Origin: Streptococcus alactolyticus
Lineage (GTDB): Bacteria; Bacillota; Bacilli; Lactobacillales; Streptococcaceae
Assembly (NCBI RefSeq): GCF_012277075.1
Contig: NZ_JAAXMT010000001.1
Coordinates: forward strand, 20,229-84,228
Length of the DNA stretch: 64,000 nt
Direction: 5' to 3'
Part shown: positions 1 through 6,328 of the stretch, one piece after another
How positions within the stretch are numbered: the stretch's first letter is position 1
Layout: each line of letters opens with the position of its first letter
Program-made: the position numbers and the translations under genes
The notes under the pieces: model-generated
Told to the model about the DNA's origin: nothing
Database searches by the model: none
What the model saw: only the letters and a program-made list of their open reading frames with translations

Positions 1-197
1 AATTATCAGAAGAAATCGATGAAGATGTTCTTAAAATCGTTAAAATCGATGTGGACGAAAACCCAAATACCGCACAAGAATTTGGTATCATGTCAATCCC
101 AACCTTGTTATTCAAGAAAGATGGCAAAGTGGTTAAACAAGTAGCTGGGGTTCACACCAAAGAACAAATCAAAGACATCGTCGCAGAATTAAGCTAA
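1..197 (+). CDS. trxA: Thioredoxin, C-terminal part (5' end outside window)
   Basis: The reading frame is open from base 3 and ends with TAA at 195-197, giving about 64 residues. It shows the C-terminal half of thioredoxin: the KIDVDENP strand, the cis-proline loop in GIMSIPTLLFKKDGK, and the final helix ending DIVAELS. Thioredoxin is a cytoplasmic dithiol reductant of about 104 residues, so the CGPC active site lies upstream of the window and cannot be checked. A hairpin terminator follows 7 bases after the stop, so this is the last gene of its transcript. The match is confident; calling it the main trxA rather than a paralogue is inference. Confidence 0.88.
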   Translation, partial: LSEEIDEDVLKIVKIDVDENPNTAQEFGIMSIPTLLFKKDGKVVKQVAGVHTKEQIKDIVAELS

Positions 198-201
198 TCA
201 T

Positions 202-229
202 AAAAGTCGGGATTTTCCTGACTTTTTTT
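202..229 (+). terminator. Rho-independent terminator of trxA
   Basis: AGTCGGG (205-211) pairs with CCTGACT (217-223), with one G-U, and is followed directly by seven T. Confidence 0.8.
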
Positions 230-240
230 GTTCATATGGC

Positions 241-271
241 TTGATTTAGAGTGCACTCAAAGGATTATAAT
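241..271 (+). promoter_or_regulatory. MerR-family-type promoter with 19-bp spacer
   Basis: TTGATT (241-246) and TATAAT (266-271) are 19 bp apart instead of 17. The spacer holds the perfect palindrome GAGTGCACTC (249-258). An over-long spacer around a dyad is the signature of MerR-type activators; AdhR/NmlR-like members control alcohol dehydrogenases of this kind in Gram-positives. No merR gene is visible in the window, so the activator would be encoded elsewhere. Confidence 0.75.
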
Positions 272-422
272 AACGGTGTCAATCAAATAGAAAGTGTTTT
301 CACACTTTTGGCGCTTACTCGTTTGGGACGCGGATAAGTGAGCGTTTTGTCCCAATATCAATATTAAGAAAGGAGGGGCTCACTTGTCATCATGTTGATG
401 GCAAGCAAAGCCTGTATTTACA
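272..422 (+). promoter_or_regulatory. Structured 5' leader of the adh pseudogene, distant SD
   Basis: The leader holds several pairings. AAAGTGT (291-297) pairs with ACACTTT (302-308) and overlaps a degenerate cre-like sequence. TTGGGAC (323-329) pairs with GTCCCAA (349-355). AGTGAGCG (337-344) can pair back with CGCTTACT (312-319), or its overlapping AAGTGAGC (336-343) can pair forward with GCTCACTT (378-385), so the two stems exclude each other. The forward stem starts right after the only strong SD (AGGAGG, 371-376). That SD is 46 bases from the ATG at 423. A further stem, CTTGTCATCA (383-392) with TGATGGCAAG (396-405), lies between them. This looks like a riboregulator or an attenuated uORF, but function is unproven. 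Confidence 0.4.
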
Positions 423-1466
423 ATGAAAACTGCCATTTTTGAAAAAGCTGGTCTGATGACTATTGAAGAGGTACCAAAACCACAATTACAAGCCGATGAT
501 GATGTCATTATCAAAGTCGTTCGTGCTTGCGTGTGTGGTTCTGACCTCTGGGCTTATGCCAATGGAGATAAAAAAGCAGCGCATTCGGTCAATTCAGGTC
601 ATGAAGCGCTTGGTATTGTCGAAGAAGTTGGCCCTGCCATTACTACTGTTCAACCTGGTGATTTTGTCATCGTGCCATTTACTCACGGTTGTGGGGAATG
701 TGATGCTTGCCGTGCTGGTTTTGACGGAACGTGTGATAACCACCCTGGCTATACAAACTGGTCTTCTGGTTTCCAATCAGAATATGTTCGCTTCCACTAT
801 GCTAACTGGGCTTTGATTAAAATCCCTGGGTAACCGTCTGATTATTCAGAAGGTATGGTGAAATCACTCCTTACTTTGGCTGATGTTATGCCAACAGGTT
901 ATCATGCTGCGCGTGTTGCTGACGTTAAGCCAGGCGACAAGGTCGTTGTTATCGGTGATGGTGCCGTTGGTCAATGTGCGGTTATTGCGGCCAAAATGCG
1001 CGGGGCTTCTCAGATTATCTTGATGAGCCGACATGAGGACCGTCAGCAAATGGCTTTGGCTTCAGGTGCTAATGCTGTCGTTGCTGAACGTGGCGAAGAA
1101 GGTATTGCCAAGGTGCGTAACATTCTCGGTGGTGGTGCGGATGTTGCTCTAGAATGTGTTGGTACGGAAGCAGCTATTGACCAAGCTCTGGGAGTTCTCC
1201 ACAACGGCGGTCGTGTTGGTTTTGTGGGTGTGCCCCATTACGATAATCGCCCACTTGGTTCAACCTTTTCACAAAACATTATCATCGGTGGTGGTTCAGC
1301 TTCTGTGACAACCTACGATAAGCAAATTCTTCTCAAGGCTGTTCTTGACGGGGATATCAATCCAGGCCGTGTCTTTACCCACACTTATTTTCTAGATGAT
1401 ATCAACCAAGCCTATCAAGATATGCGTGACCGCAAAGCCATTAAATCAATGCTAGTCATGGATTAA
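423..1466 (+). pseudogene. Zinc-dependent alcohol dehydrogenase, broken by one in-frame stop
   Basis: Two stretches in the same frame (423-833 and 834-1466) form one medium-chain dehydrogenase of about 347 codons. The N-terminal half has the catalytic zinc ligands (CGSDLW, GHEALG) and the structural zinc cysteines (CGECDACRAGFDGTC). The C-terminal half has the Rossmann motif VIGDGAVGQCAV. The frame is interrupted only by TAA at 831-833, in the linker reading IPG-stop-PSDYSEGM. Relatives have Gln here, so CAA to TAA (one C-to-T change) explains it. No other damage is seen, so the mutation looks recent. The family oxidises alcohols or reduces aldehydes with NAD(P). The MerR-type promoter upstream suggests aldehyde or thiol stress control. 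Confidence 0.85.
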
Positions 1467-1517
1467 GTAGTTTCATTCAAAAAAATCCCTCATTTCCACC
1501 CCACAAGTCATTTCGTT

Positions 1518-1525
1518 TACGAATA
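1518..1525 (+). promoter_or_regulatory. Possible com-box (ComX/SigX -10 element)
   Basis: TACGAATA matches the streptococcal late-competence (cin/com) box and lies 20 bases before the ATG at 1545, with a strong SD between. Eight-mers like this are expected a few times by chance in 64 kb of AT-rich DNA, so this is only a candidate. Confidence 0.3.
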
Positions 1526-1544
1526 AATAAGTGGGAGGTATGAT

Positions 1545-1925
1545 ATGAGGGCTTTTCTTGTTTTAGGGTTATTGACATTAGCAGGCAGATGGTTTTTCTG
1601 CCGTGATAAAAAAGGCATTTCTGACAATATCCAATTCATCACCTTGCATGAATTGCTTAATAAAATGGATATGAAAGAAACGTTTTTGTTGTTTATCGGA
1701 CGCTTGGAACAGGCTGAAACCCAAAGAGGTTTGGACCGTTTGGGACAGATGAACCAAACCGTTTATTTCTTAAATGTGAGTGAGATGGATGCTGTGCTTT
1801 ATCAGGAATTTGCCAAGGTTTATCGCATTCAAGCGGCAACCCATTTTGCTCAGTTTAATGGCAAGCACCAGTTTGTGACGGCTAATGCCCTGACAGTTGA
1901 TTTGGCGTATTTTAACTATCTTTAA
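1545..1925 (+). CDS. Small thioredoxin-fold-like protein, function unknown
   Basis: A 126-residue protein. The start is set by SD GGGAGG (1533-1538) six bases before the ATG. It begins with a short hydrophobic stretch (residues 2-18, AFLVLGLLTLAG core) that could be a signal anchor. The rest (ETFLLFIGRLEQ, QTVYFLNVSEMD, THFAQFNGKHQF) reads as alternating strands and helices like the thioredoxin-fold accessory proteins found beside bacteriocin exporters. No CxxC motif is present, so redox activity is not expected. It stands alone between the adh pseudogene and a small RNA, and a possible com-box precedes it. Family assignment is weak; that it is a real gene is likely from its SD and frame. Confidence 0.55.
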   Translation: MRAFLVLGLLTLAGRWFFCRDKKGISDNIQFITLHELLNKMDMKETFLLFIGRLEQAETQRGLDRLGQMNQTVYFLNVSEMDAVLYQEFAKVYRIQAATHFAQFNGKHQFVTANALTVDLAYFNYL

Positions 1926-1963
1926 ATCTCCATTGGTTTGCTTTACGGTTTCTATAAGTAAAC

Positions 1964-1996
1964 GTTTAGGTTTCATTAAGCTAGACCGCTTATACT
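1964..1996 (+). promoter_or_regulatory. CiaR-type promoter (direct repeat plus -10)
   Basis: GTTTAG (1964-1969), N5, ATTAAG (1975-1980), exactly 10 bp, then TATACT (1991-1996). This is the geometry of CiaR-activated csRNA promoters (TTTAAG-N5-TTTAAG, 10 bp, -10 box), with three mismatches over the two repeats. A TATAAT at 1996-2001 overlaps. Confidence 0.5.
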
Positions 1997-2002
1997 ATAA
2001 TC

Positions 2003-2140
2003 ATTCCTAATAAACTTTCTTTTTCATAGCAGTGGCTTTAATCACTGATTGAAGTTATTGTTTGGTGGGTGATAGGTATCCTAGCCTAGAACTCCCATAA
2101 ATCTCCTAATGCACCTCAACGCTTGGCGTTGAGGTTTTTT
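2003..2140 (+). ncRNA. Probable csRNA (CiaR-dependent small RNA)
   Basis: A stretch of about 135 nt between a CiaR-like promoter and a very strong terminator has no usable reading frame. Just before the terminator it carries CTCCCATAAATCTCCT (2092-2107), complementary to an mRNA start region containing AGGAGATTTATG, that is an SD and an AUG at normal spacing. Pairing to SD plus AUG, a short length and a CiaR promoter are the defining traits of streptococcal csRNAs. Exact 5' end and targets are inferred. It lies convergent to mutY and shares the terminator region with it. Confidence 0.55.
2113..2140. terminator. Strong hairpin terminator of the csRNA, facing mutY
   Basis: ACCTCAACGC (2113-2122), loop TTG, GCGTTGAGGT (2126-2135), then a T run. 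The perfect 10-bp stem could also stop mutY transcription from the other strand. Confidence 0.9.
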
Positions 2141-2144
2141 GTGT

Positions 2145-3254
2145 TTATTGGGTCTTTTTAGACGTCAAATAGTTTTCTAATAATTTTTTCTGTGGGGTTG
2201 CCATGGGATAGTCGCTCAAAGCGTCTTTTTTCACCCAGCGCAGTTCTTTGCCTTTCGTCAATTGTGGTGAAGCGACGGTGCCTTCAATCAATGTGACGGT
2301 CCACTTTCGGTGGCTAAAGGTATGTTTAACAGGCGTGAAAGTGGCCGTACTCCAAGTTGGGTGTATGTGGTAACCTTCTTCAAAGTCTGCCTTTTTATCA
2401 GTTTGTTGGTCAGGCATTTCCAAGATAGGAAAAGACCAAAAGCCTCCTAGCAATCGTTCCTCGGTGTTTTTTTCCATGAGAAATTCCCCGTCAGCATTTC
2501 GGATGACAAAAGCAGTCAAATCAAGCGGTTTAGGCTTTTTCTTAGGCAATTTAATGGGGTATTTGTCATAGGTACCGTTTAGGTAAGCCGCACAGAAAAA
2601 GCGAATTGGTGATTCATGTGGTCGTGGGTTTTTGGCAGATTCAATGTCGGTTCCCAAATCCATCAAAGCTTGGTTAAAGTCCCCAGGACGGTCAGGGTCA
2701 ATGAGTTTTTCCATCACAGCTTGAAAAATCTTCCGATTTTTAGGGTCACCGATATCGTAGTTAATTTCAAAAAGCCTAGCCATCACGCGCATCACGTTGC
2801 CATCCACAGCTGGTTCAGGCAGACCAAAAGCAATACTTGCAATAGCTCCAGACGTGTAAGGTCCAATTCCTTTCAAAGAAAGAATGTCCTTGTGGTTGGC
2901 TGGAAACTGCCCGCCAAATCGCGTCATGATATCCTGTGCAGCTGCTTGCATATTGCGGACACGAGAATAATACCCCAGTCCTTCCCAAGCCTTCAAGAGC
3001 TTTTCTTCAGGAGTGTTTGCCAGACTTTCAATGGTGGGAAACCAATCTAAAAAGCGCTTGTAGTAGGGAATAACCGTGCGGACCTGTGTCTGTTGTAGCA
3101 TGATTTCAGACACCCAAATCGCGTAAGGGTCCTTGGTTCGTCGCCAAGGCAAATCCCGTTTTTCTTGGTCGTACCAAGCCAACAAAGTGCGGCGAAAGGA
3201 CAAAATGGTATCATCCTCCCACATCTCAATACCGTAATCTTTTAAATCAATCAT
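2145..3254 (-). CDS. mutY: A/G-specific adenine glycosylase MutY, clusterless type
   Basis: This 369-residue base-excision-repair enzyme removes adenine mispaired with 8-oxoguanine. The catalytic Glu50 is in SEIMLQQTQV, the helix-hairpin-helix is LKGIGPYTSGAIAS (127-140), and the catalytic Asp151 is in DGNV. A NUDIX-like 8-oxoG recognition domain occupies about 245-360. The four cysteines that normally bind a [4Fe-4S] cluster should fall at 205, 212, 215 and 221; here they are Glu, Pro, Ser and Cys, so no cluster can form. Clusterless MutY proteins are known in some anaerobes and lactic acid bacteria. The start ATG has an AAAGG only two bases away; Met11 is an alternative start. Confidence 0.93.
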   Translation of the reverse strand: MIDLKDYGIEMWEDDTILSFRRTLLAWYDQEKRDLPWRRTKDPYAIWVSEIMLQQTQVRTVIPYYKRFLDWFPTIESLANTPEEKLLKAWEGLGYYSRVRNMQAAAQDIMTRFGGQFPANHKDILSLKGIGPYTSGAIASIAFGLPEPAVDGNVMRVMARLFEINYDIGDPKNRKIFQAVMEKLIDPDRPGDFNQALMDLGTDIESAKNPRPHESPIRFFCAAYLNGTYDKYPIKLPKKKPKPLDLTAFVIRNADGEFLMEKNTEERLLGGFWSFPILEMPDQQTDKKADFEEGYHIHPTWSTATFTPVKHTFSHRKWTVTLIEGTVASPQLTKGKELRWVKKDALSDYPMATPQKKLLENYLTSKKTQ

Positions 3255-3337
3255 GCCTTTATTGTATCAAAGTTTTTAGGTGGATAGTAGCAAAAGCGAC
3301 TTATCGAAAAAAATAGACAAAAAAAGCAGCAAAATTC

Positions 3338-3366
3338 TTGACAATTGTAATCGGTTACATTATAAT
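3338..3366 (+). promoter_or_regulatory. Consensus promoter with a cre (CcpA) site in its spacer
   Basis: TTGACA (3338-3343), 17 bp, TATAAT (3361-3366) is a perfect sigma-A promoter. TGTAATCGGTTACA (3346-3359) fits the cre consensus TGNNANCGNTNNCA at every fixed position and fills the spacer, the classic arrangement for CcpA repression. Another LacI-family regulator could use the same dyad. Confidence 0.8.
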
Positions 3367-3419
3367 AAAAGTGTAAAGAAGGATGACAGATAAAACAAGA
3401 TAAGGAGGTAATGATTCTT

Positions 3420-3461
3420 ATGTTGAAACATCATGTCGCTCGGTATAAAAACGGAGATTAG
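3420..3461 (+). CDS. RYKNGD microprotein 1
   Basis: A 13-residue frame, MLKHHVARYKNGD, ends with TAG. SD AAGGAGGT (3402-3409) precedes it. An in-frame ATG at 3411 would add three residues (MIL) but sits almost on the SD. It is the first of four short frames in one predicted transcript that all end in RYKNGD. This copy is the most divergent, with Ala instead of Gly before Arg and HHV instead of N-V/L. No known family was recognised. No peptidase, radical SAM enzyme, exporter or Rgg-type receptor is adjacent, so a role as signal, modified peptide, leader or toxin cannot be chosen from the sequence. Confidence 0.55.
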   Translation: MLKHHVARYKNGD

Positions 3462-3515
3462 TCTCCAACTTGGATTTAGGTAGGCAGGGATAACCTTATG
3501 AAGGTGGTGGACTAT

Positions 3516-3554
3516 ATGAGGTTTAATCTAGGACGCTATAAAAATGGTGATTAA
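3516..3554 (+). CDS. RYKNGD microprotein 2
   Basis: A 12-residue frame, MRFNLGRYKNGD, ends with TAA. SD AAGGTGG (3501-3507) is eight bases from this ATG. An in-frame ATG at 3498 with its own weaker AGGGA gives an 18-residue form (prefix MKVVDY). The shorter start matches the length of the sister peptides. Compared with copy 4, the seven GRYKNGD codons differ at Gly, Arg, Asn and Asp third positions while the residues stay the same, which argues for selection on the peptide. Confidence 0.6.
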   Translation: MRFNLGRYKNGD

Positions 3555-3609
3555 TCACCCTAATCGTAAACGAGAAATCTTGTAACAAAGTACATTGGAG
3601 GGATGCCTT

Positions 3610-3654
3610 ATGTTGATGGTTAATGTAGGACGTTATAAGAATGGAGATCAATAA
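3610..3654 (+). CDS. RYKNGD microprotein 3
   Basis: A 14-residue frame, MLMVNVGRYKNGDQ, ends with TAA. SD GGAGGG (3597-3602) is seven bases before the ATG, ideal spacing. It shares NVGRYKNGD exactly with copy 4 but uses CGT, AAG, AAT, GGA and GAT where copy 4 has CGT, AAA, AAC, GGT and GAC. It has one extra C-terminal residue (Gln), like copy 4 (Asn). Function unknown. Confidence 0.65.
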   Translation: MLMVNVGRYKNGDQ

Positions 3655-3714
3655 CGGCATAAAACGACGTTATTTCTAAAGGGAGTGGTGCCATATTTTA
3701 GAAGAAATGGTGTT

Positions 3715-3814
3715 GGAAGCAGACGATTAGATACAGCTAGATGGAAAAAGCGACCGGTTGACTTTTTCGCTAGTAACAATAGTAATCGATAGGGCTTCTA
3801 ATCATATTGCTTCC
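3715..3814 (+). other. Nested RNA stem inside the microprotein transcript
   Basis: GGAAGCA (3715-3721) and GATTAGA (3725-3731) pair with TGCTTCC (3808-3814) and TCTAATC (3797-3803), giving 14 base pairs around a small internal loop. Inside it CTAG (3737-3740) with CTAG (3770-3773) and GAAAAAG (3744-3750) with CTTTTTC (3762-3768) form a second stem. It fills the 338-base gap between microproteins 3 and 4, which has no SD-preceded frame. AAGCAA at 3844-3849 could compete for TTGCTT. Role unknown; a processing site, regulator or mobile-element remnant are possible. Confidence 0.45.
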
Positions 3815-3992
3815 ATGTTTGATAAGACAAAAGATAGATATGAAAGCAATTCATGTTAGGAGTTTTAAAGTAGAGCAAGTTAAGCCAAAGTGGCGACGAG
3901 TCAATCGCTCTTTTCGGATTAACAAACATTAGTAGGAGTGAGTCCAATGTAAAATGAGGCTTCTGATTTGAAAGAACCCACGGAGGTGCAAT

Positions 3993-4037
3993 ATGATGAA
4001 GATGAATGTAGGCCGTTATAAAAACGGTGACAATTAA
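3993..4037 (+). CDS. RYKNGD microprotein 4
   Basis: A 14-residue frame, MMKMNVGRYKNGDN, ends with TAA. SD CGGAGGT (3981-3987) is six bases upstream. It keeps NVGRYKNGD. Its separation from copy 3 by a structured, otherwise non-coding 338 bases suggests that it is translated independently. Tandem terminators begin about 100 bases downstream, so it is the last frame of the array. Confidence 0.65.
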   Translation: MMKMNVGRYKNGDN

Positions 4038-4141
4038 CTCTAGTGTACTCCCATGACAACTCTATGAGATATAAATAACCCTAAAAAAGCAATAGTGAAA
4101 ATCACTTATTGATGACAATAACTTAAAAACGTTGACTAAAG

Positions 4142-4174
4142 AGCATTCTAGCTACTTTCTAGAGTGCTTTTTTT
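4142..4174 (+). terminator. Terminator of the RYKNGD transcript
   Basis: AGCATTCTAG (4142-4151) pairs with CTAGAGTGCT (4159-4168), with one G-U, followed by seven T. Confidence 0.85.
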
Positions 4175-4188
4175 GATGCTATCAAAGA

Positions 4189-4226
4189 AAAGTCTAGAAA
4201 AGCAAAATAGCAGTTCTAGTCTTTTT
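4189..4226 (+). terminator. Second, tandem terminator
   Basis: AAAGTCTAGAA (4189-4199) pairs with TTCTAGTCTTT (4214-4224), with one mismatch, and runs into T. It backs up the terminator just upstream and insulates the next operon. Confidence 0.6.
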
Positions 4227-4384
4227 CTTTTGCGGGGCTTTTGTGATACCATAATAGAGATAATAACTGATCTTTGACAAGTACAAGGTGCAGTTCGTTC
4301 GTTTTTATGTTAGAATATTTCTGATACACCTAACAGATTTGTTAAGGACAGCTAACTTTTTCAATTGGTTTAAGGTAAGAAGGT

Positions 4385-6328
4385 ATGGATACAGTATTTA
4401 CGAATAGAAATAAGATTAGGCTAATACTATTAGCGCTTGTTATGGCTATTCTAGTTGGTTTAGGCGCTATTGTGTTGCATGATCTTTTTGATTTTCTTTG
4501 GGAAGACATTTTACACACCGTGCCAGCGCTGCAACGTAGCGGCATTGTTTTGGTTTCTGGTTTGCTAAGTGCTTTGGGGTGGTATTTTCTTCAGAGGCAA
4601 GGAAGACGTCTAATTCCTTTGAAAAAGCAAATTTCACCTCAATCAGAAATAGAAGAATATCCCCCTTTTTGGCGACAATTAGGGCATTTGTTTTTGCAAG
4701 TTATCACGGTTGGTATGGGGGCGCCTGTTGGTAAAGAAGTGGCTCCGCGTGAATTAGGGAGTTTGTTCTCAACGCATTTGGTTAGAAAAATTCCGCTAGA
4801 TAGTGACCAGCGTTCGGTTTTGGTGGCGAGTTCGGCGGCAGCAGGTTTAGCAGCCATTTACCAAATTCCTTTTGCCAGCTTGATATTTGTCTTTGAAGTG
4901 CTTGGCATTCCTTTGACGGCTATAAATGTGGTGGTGGCTTTCATCACGACTTATGGAGCGACAGCTATTGCCCACTTGAGAATTAGCGATGCACCGCTTT
5001 ACCATGTCAATCCTCAGCCTGTGACTTGGGTGACTTTTGTGGTGACGGTTATTTTAACCTTTGCGACCATACCTGTGGCGCGTTTGTTTAGCCGTATTAG
5101 TAAACACGCCAGCCAAAATCGCACCAAAGATAGTCGCATTTTATGGCAATTGCCTTTGGTTTTTGTCCTTCTTGCTGTGCAAAGTTATCGTTTTCCAGAA
5201 TTGCTGGGGAATGGGGCACCTTTGGTGCAAGCTGGATTTGACAGCTTGAATTTGCCTGATGCCTTGGTTTTATTTACATGTAAATACGCCATTGTCTTAC
5301 TCTGCTTGAGATTTGGGTCTTACGGTGGGACAATGACGCCATCGATTTCACTGGGAGTTGCTTTTGGAGAGGTGGTGTGCTTGGTGGCTGCTCTTTTTGG
5401 TTTTAATGACCCATCTCAAATCTATCTAGCCGTTGCTGCTTGTAGTTTCTTGGGAATTACCATGAATGCACCGCTAACAGCAGGCATGATTGTCTATTCT
5501 TTTATTGGTTTTCCAAAAACCTATCTCTTTCCTGTTTTGTTAAGCATTGGCTTGTTGCTGCTTATCAAATGCCGTAGAGATGCCAGTAAGGATACTGAAT
5601 CAGAAACCTTTATCCCTTTACCTGACGGTTCACAATTGCATTATCAGATTGTCGGTGAGGGCGAAACCTTAGTCTTTTTACACGGTAATAACGGCAATTA
5701 CCATTACTTTAGCAAACAAATTCCTTATTTCTCTCAAAAATACCAGTTGGTTTTGTTTGACAGCAGAGGTCATGGGCAATCGACTAATGAAAAGGCGGTC
5801 AATTCCTTTGATTTGATGGCAGATGATATTGCTTATGCGCTGAAGGAATTGGGCATCGACAAGGCTACTTTCATTGGTTATAGTGACGGGGCAAACTTGG
5901 CTTTGACTATTGCTTTGAAATACTCTGACTTGGTGACAGGTTTGGTCTTAAATGCTGGAAACATTCGCCTGTATGGTGAGAAATGGTATGCTGGATTGTC
6001 CACACACGTTTTGTATAGTGTGATGAAGCGTTTGTTGCCGTATTTCCCACAATTGGAAAATTATATGATAAATATGCGTTTGATGATGGAGGATATGCCT
6101 ATTCATCTGAATGATTTAGCTCGTGTTACCGTTCCATCCTTGGTCTTGATTGGTGGATGGGACTTGATTTCTTATGAGCATTCGCTTGAAATTGCTAATC
6201 ATCTTGGTAATGGTCATTTGGTTTCAGTACCATTTCGTCTGCACAATATGGCTTACCTCAGTCCCAAACGTTTTAATAAGGAAGTGAATCACTTTTTGAC
6301 GCAACTAGAGGAGAATAAGAACGCATGA
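4385..6328 (+). CDS. CLC-type chloride channel/antiporter fused to an alpha/beta hydrolase
   Basis: This 647-residue fusion has residues 1 to about 400 as a CLC permease with many membrane helices. They carry the anion-pore signatures GAPVGKEVAPRELG, the helix SSAAAGLAAIYQIPFASLIFVFE, split here for length at AIYQ, and GGTMTPSISLG. After a basic KCRR boundary, residues about 410-645 form an alpha/beta hydrolase with oxyanion strand VFLHGNNGN (about 429), nucleophile elbow GYSDG (Ser about 500), acid GGWD (about 592) and His in LHNMAY (about 620). All triad residues are present, so the domain should be active, probably cytoplasmic. Its last four bases overlap the mprF start (ATGA), so the two are translationally coupled. 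An enzyme acting on aminoacyl-lipids is a reasonable but unproven guess. Confidence 0.85.
   Translation: MDTVFTNRNKIRLILLALVMAILVGLGAIVLHDLFDFLWEDILHTVPALQRSGIVLVSGLLSALGWYFLQRQGRRLIPLKKQISPQSEIEEYPPFWRQLGHLFLQVITVGMGAPVGKEVAPRELGSLFSTHLVRKIPLDSDQRSVLVASSAAAGLAAIYQIPFASLIFVFEVLGIPLTAINVVVAFITTYGATAIAHLRISDAPLYHVNPQPVTWVTFVVTVILTFATIPVARLFSRISKHASQNRTKDSRILWQLPLVFVLLAVQSYRFPELLGNGAPLVQAGFDSLNLPDALVLFTCKYAIVLLCLRFGSYGGTMTPSISLGVAFGEVVCLVAALFGFNDPSQIYLAVAACSFLGITMNAPLTAGMIVYSFIGFPKTYLFPVLLSIGLLLLIKCRRDASKDTESETFIPLPDGSQLHYQIVGEGETLVFLHGNNGNYHYFSKQIPYFSQKYQLVLFDSRGHGQSTNEKAVNSFDLMADDIAYALKELGIDKATFIGYSDGANLALTIALKYSDLVTGLVLNAGNIRLYGEKWYAGLSTHVLYSVMKRLLPYFPQLENYMINMRLMMEDMPIHLNDLARVTVPSLVLIGGWDLISYEHSLEIANHLGNGHLVSVPFRLHNMAYLSPKRFNKEVNHFLTQLEENKNA

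Noticed and set aside
392..442. 16-codon frame (MLMASKACIYNENCHF) overlapping the adh start
   Set aside because: SD is 15 bases away and the frame overlaps adh; kept only as a possible leader uORF, not called a gene.
463..816. 117-codon frame inside adh
   Set aside because: Shadow of the dehydrogenase frame in another phase; no SD and no family likeness.
3815..3859. 14-codon frame MFDKTKDRYESNSC in the microprotein region
   Set aside because: No SD, lacks the RYKNGD end, and lies in the structured block.
4398..4405. TACGAATA inside the start of the CLC-hydrolase gene
   Set aside because: Within codons for T-N-R, downstream of the start; a chance com-box match.
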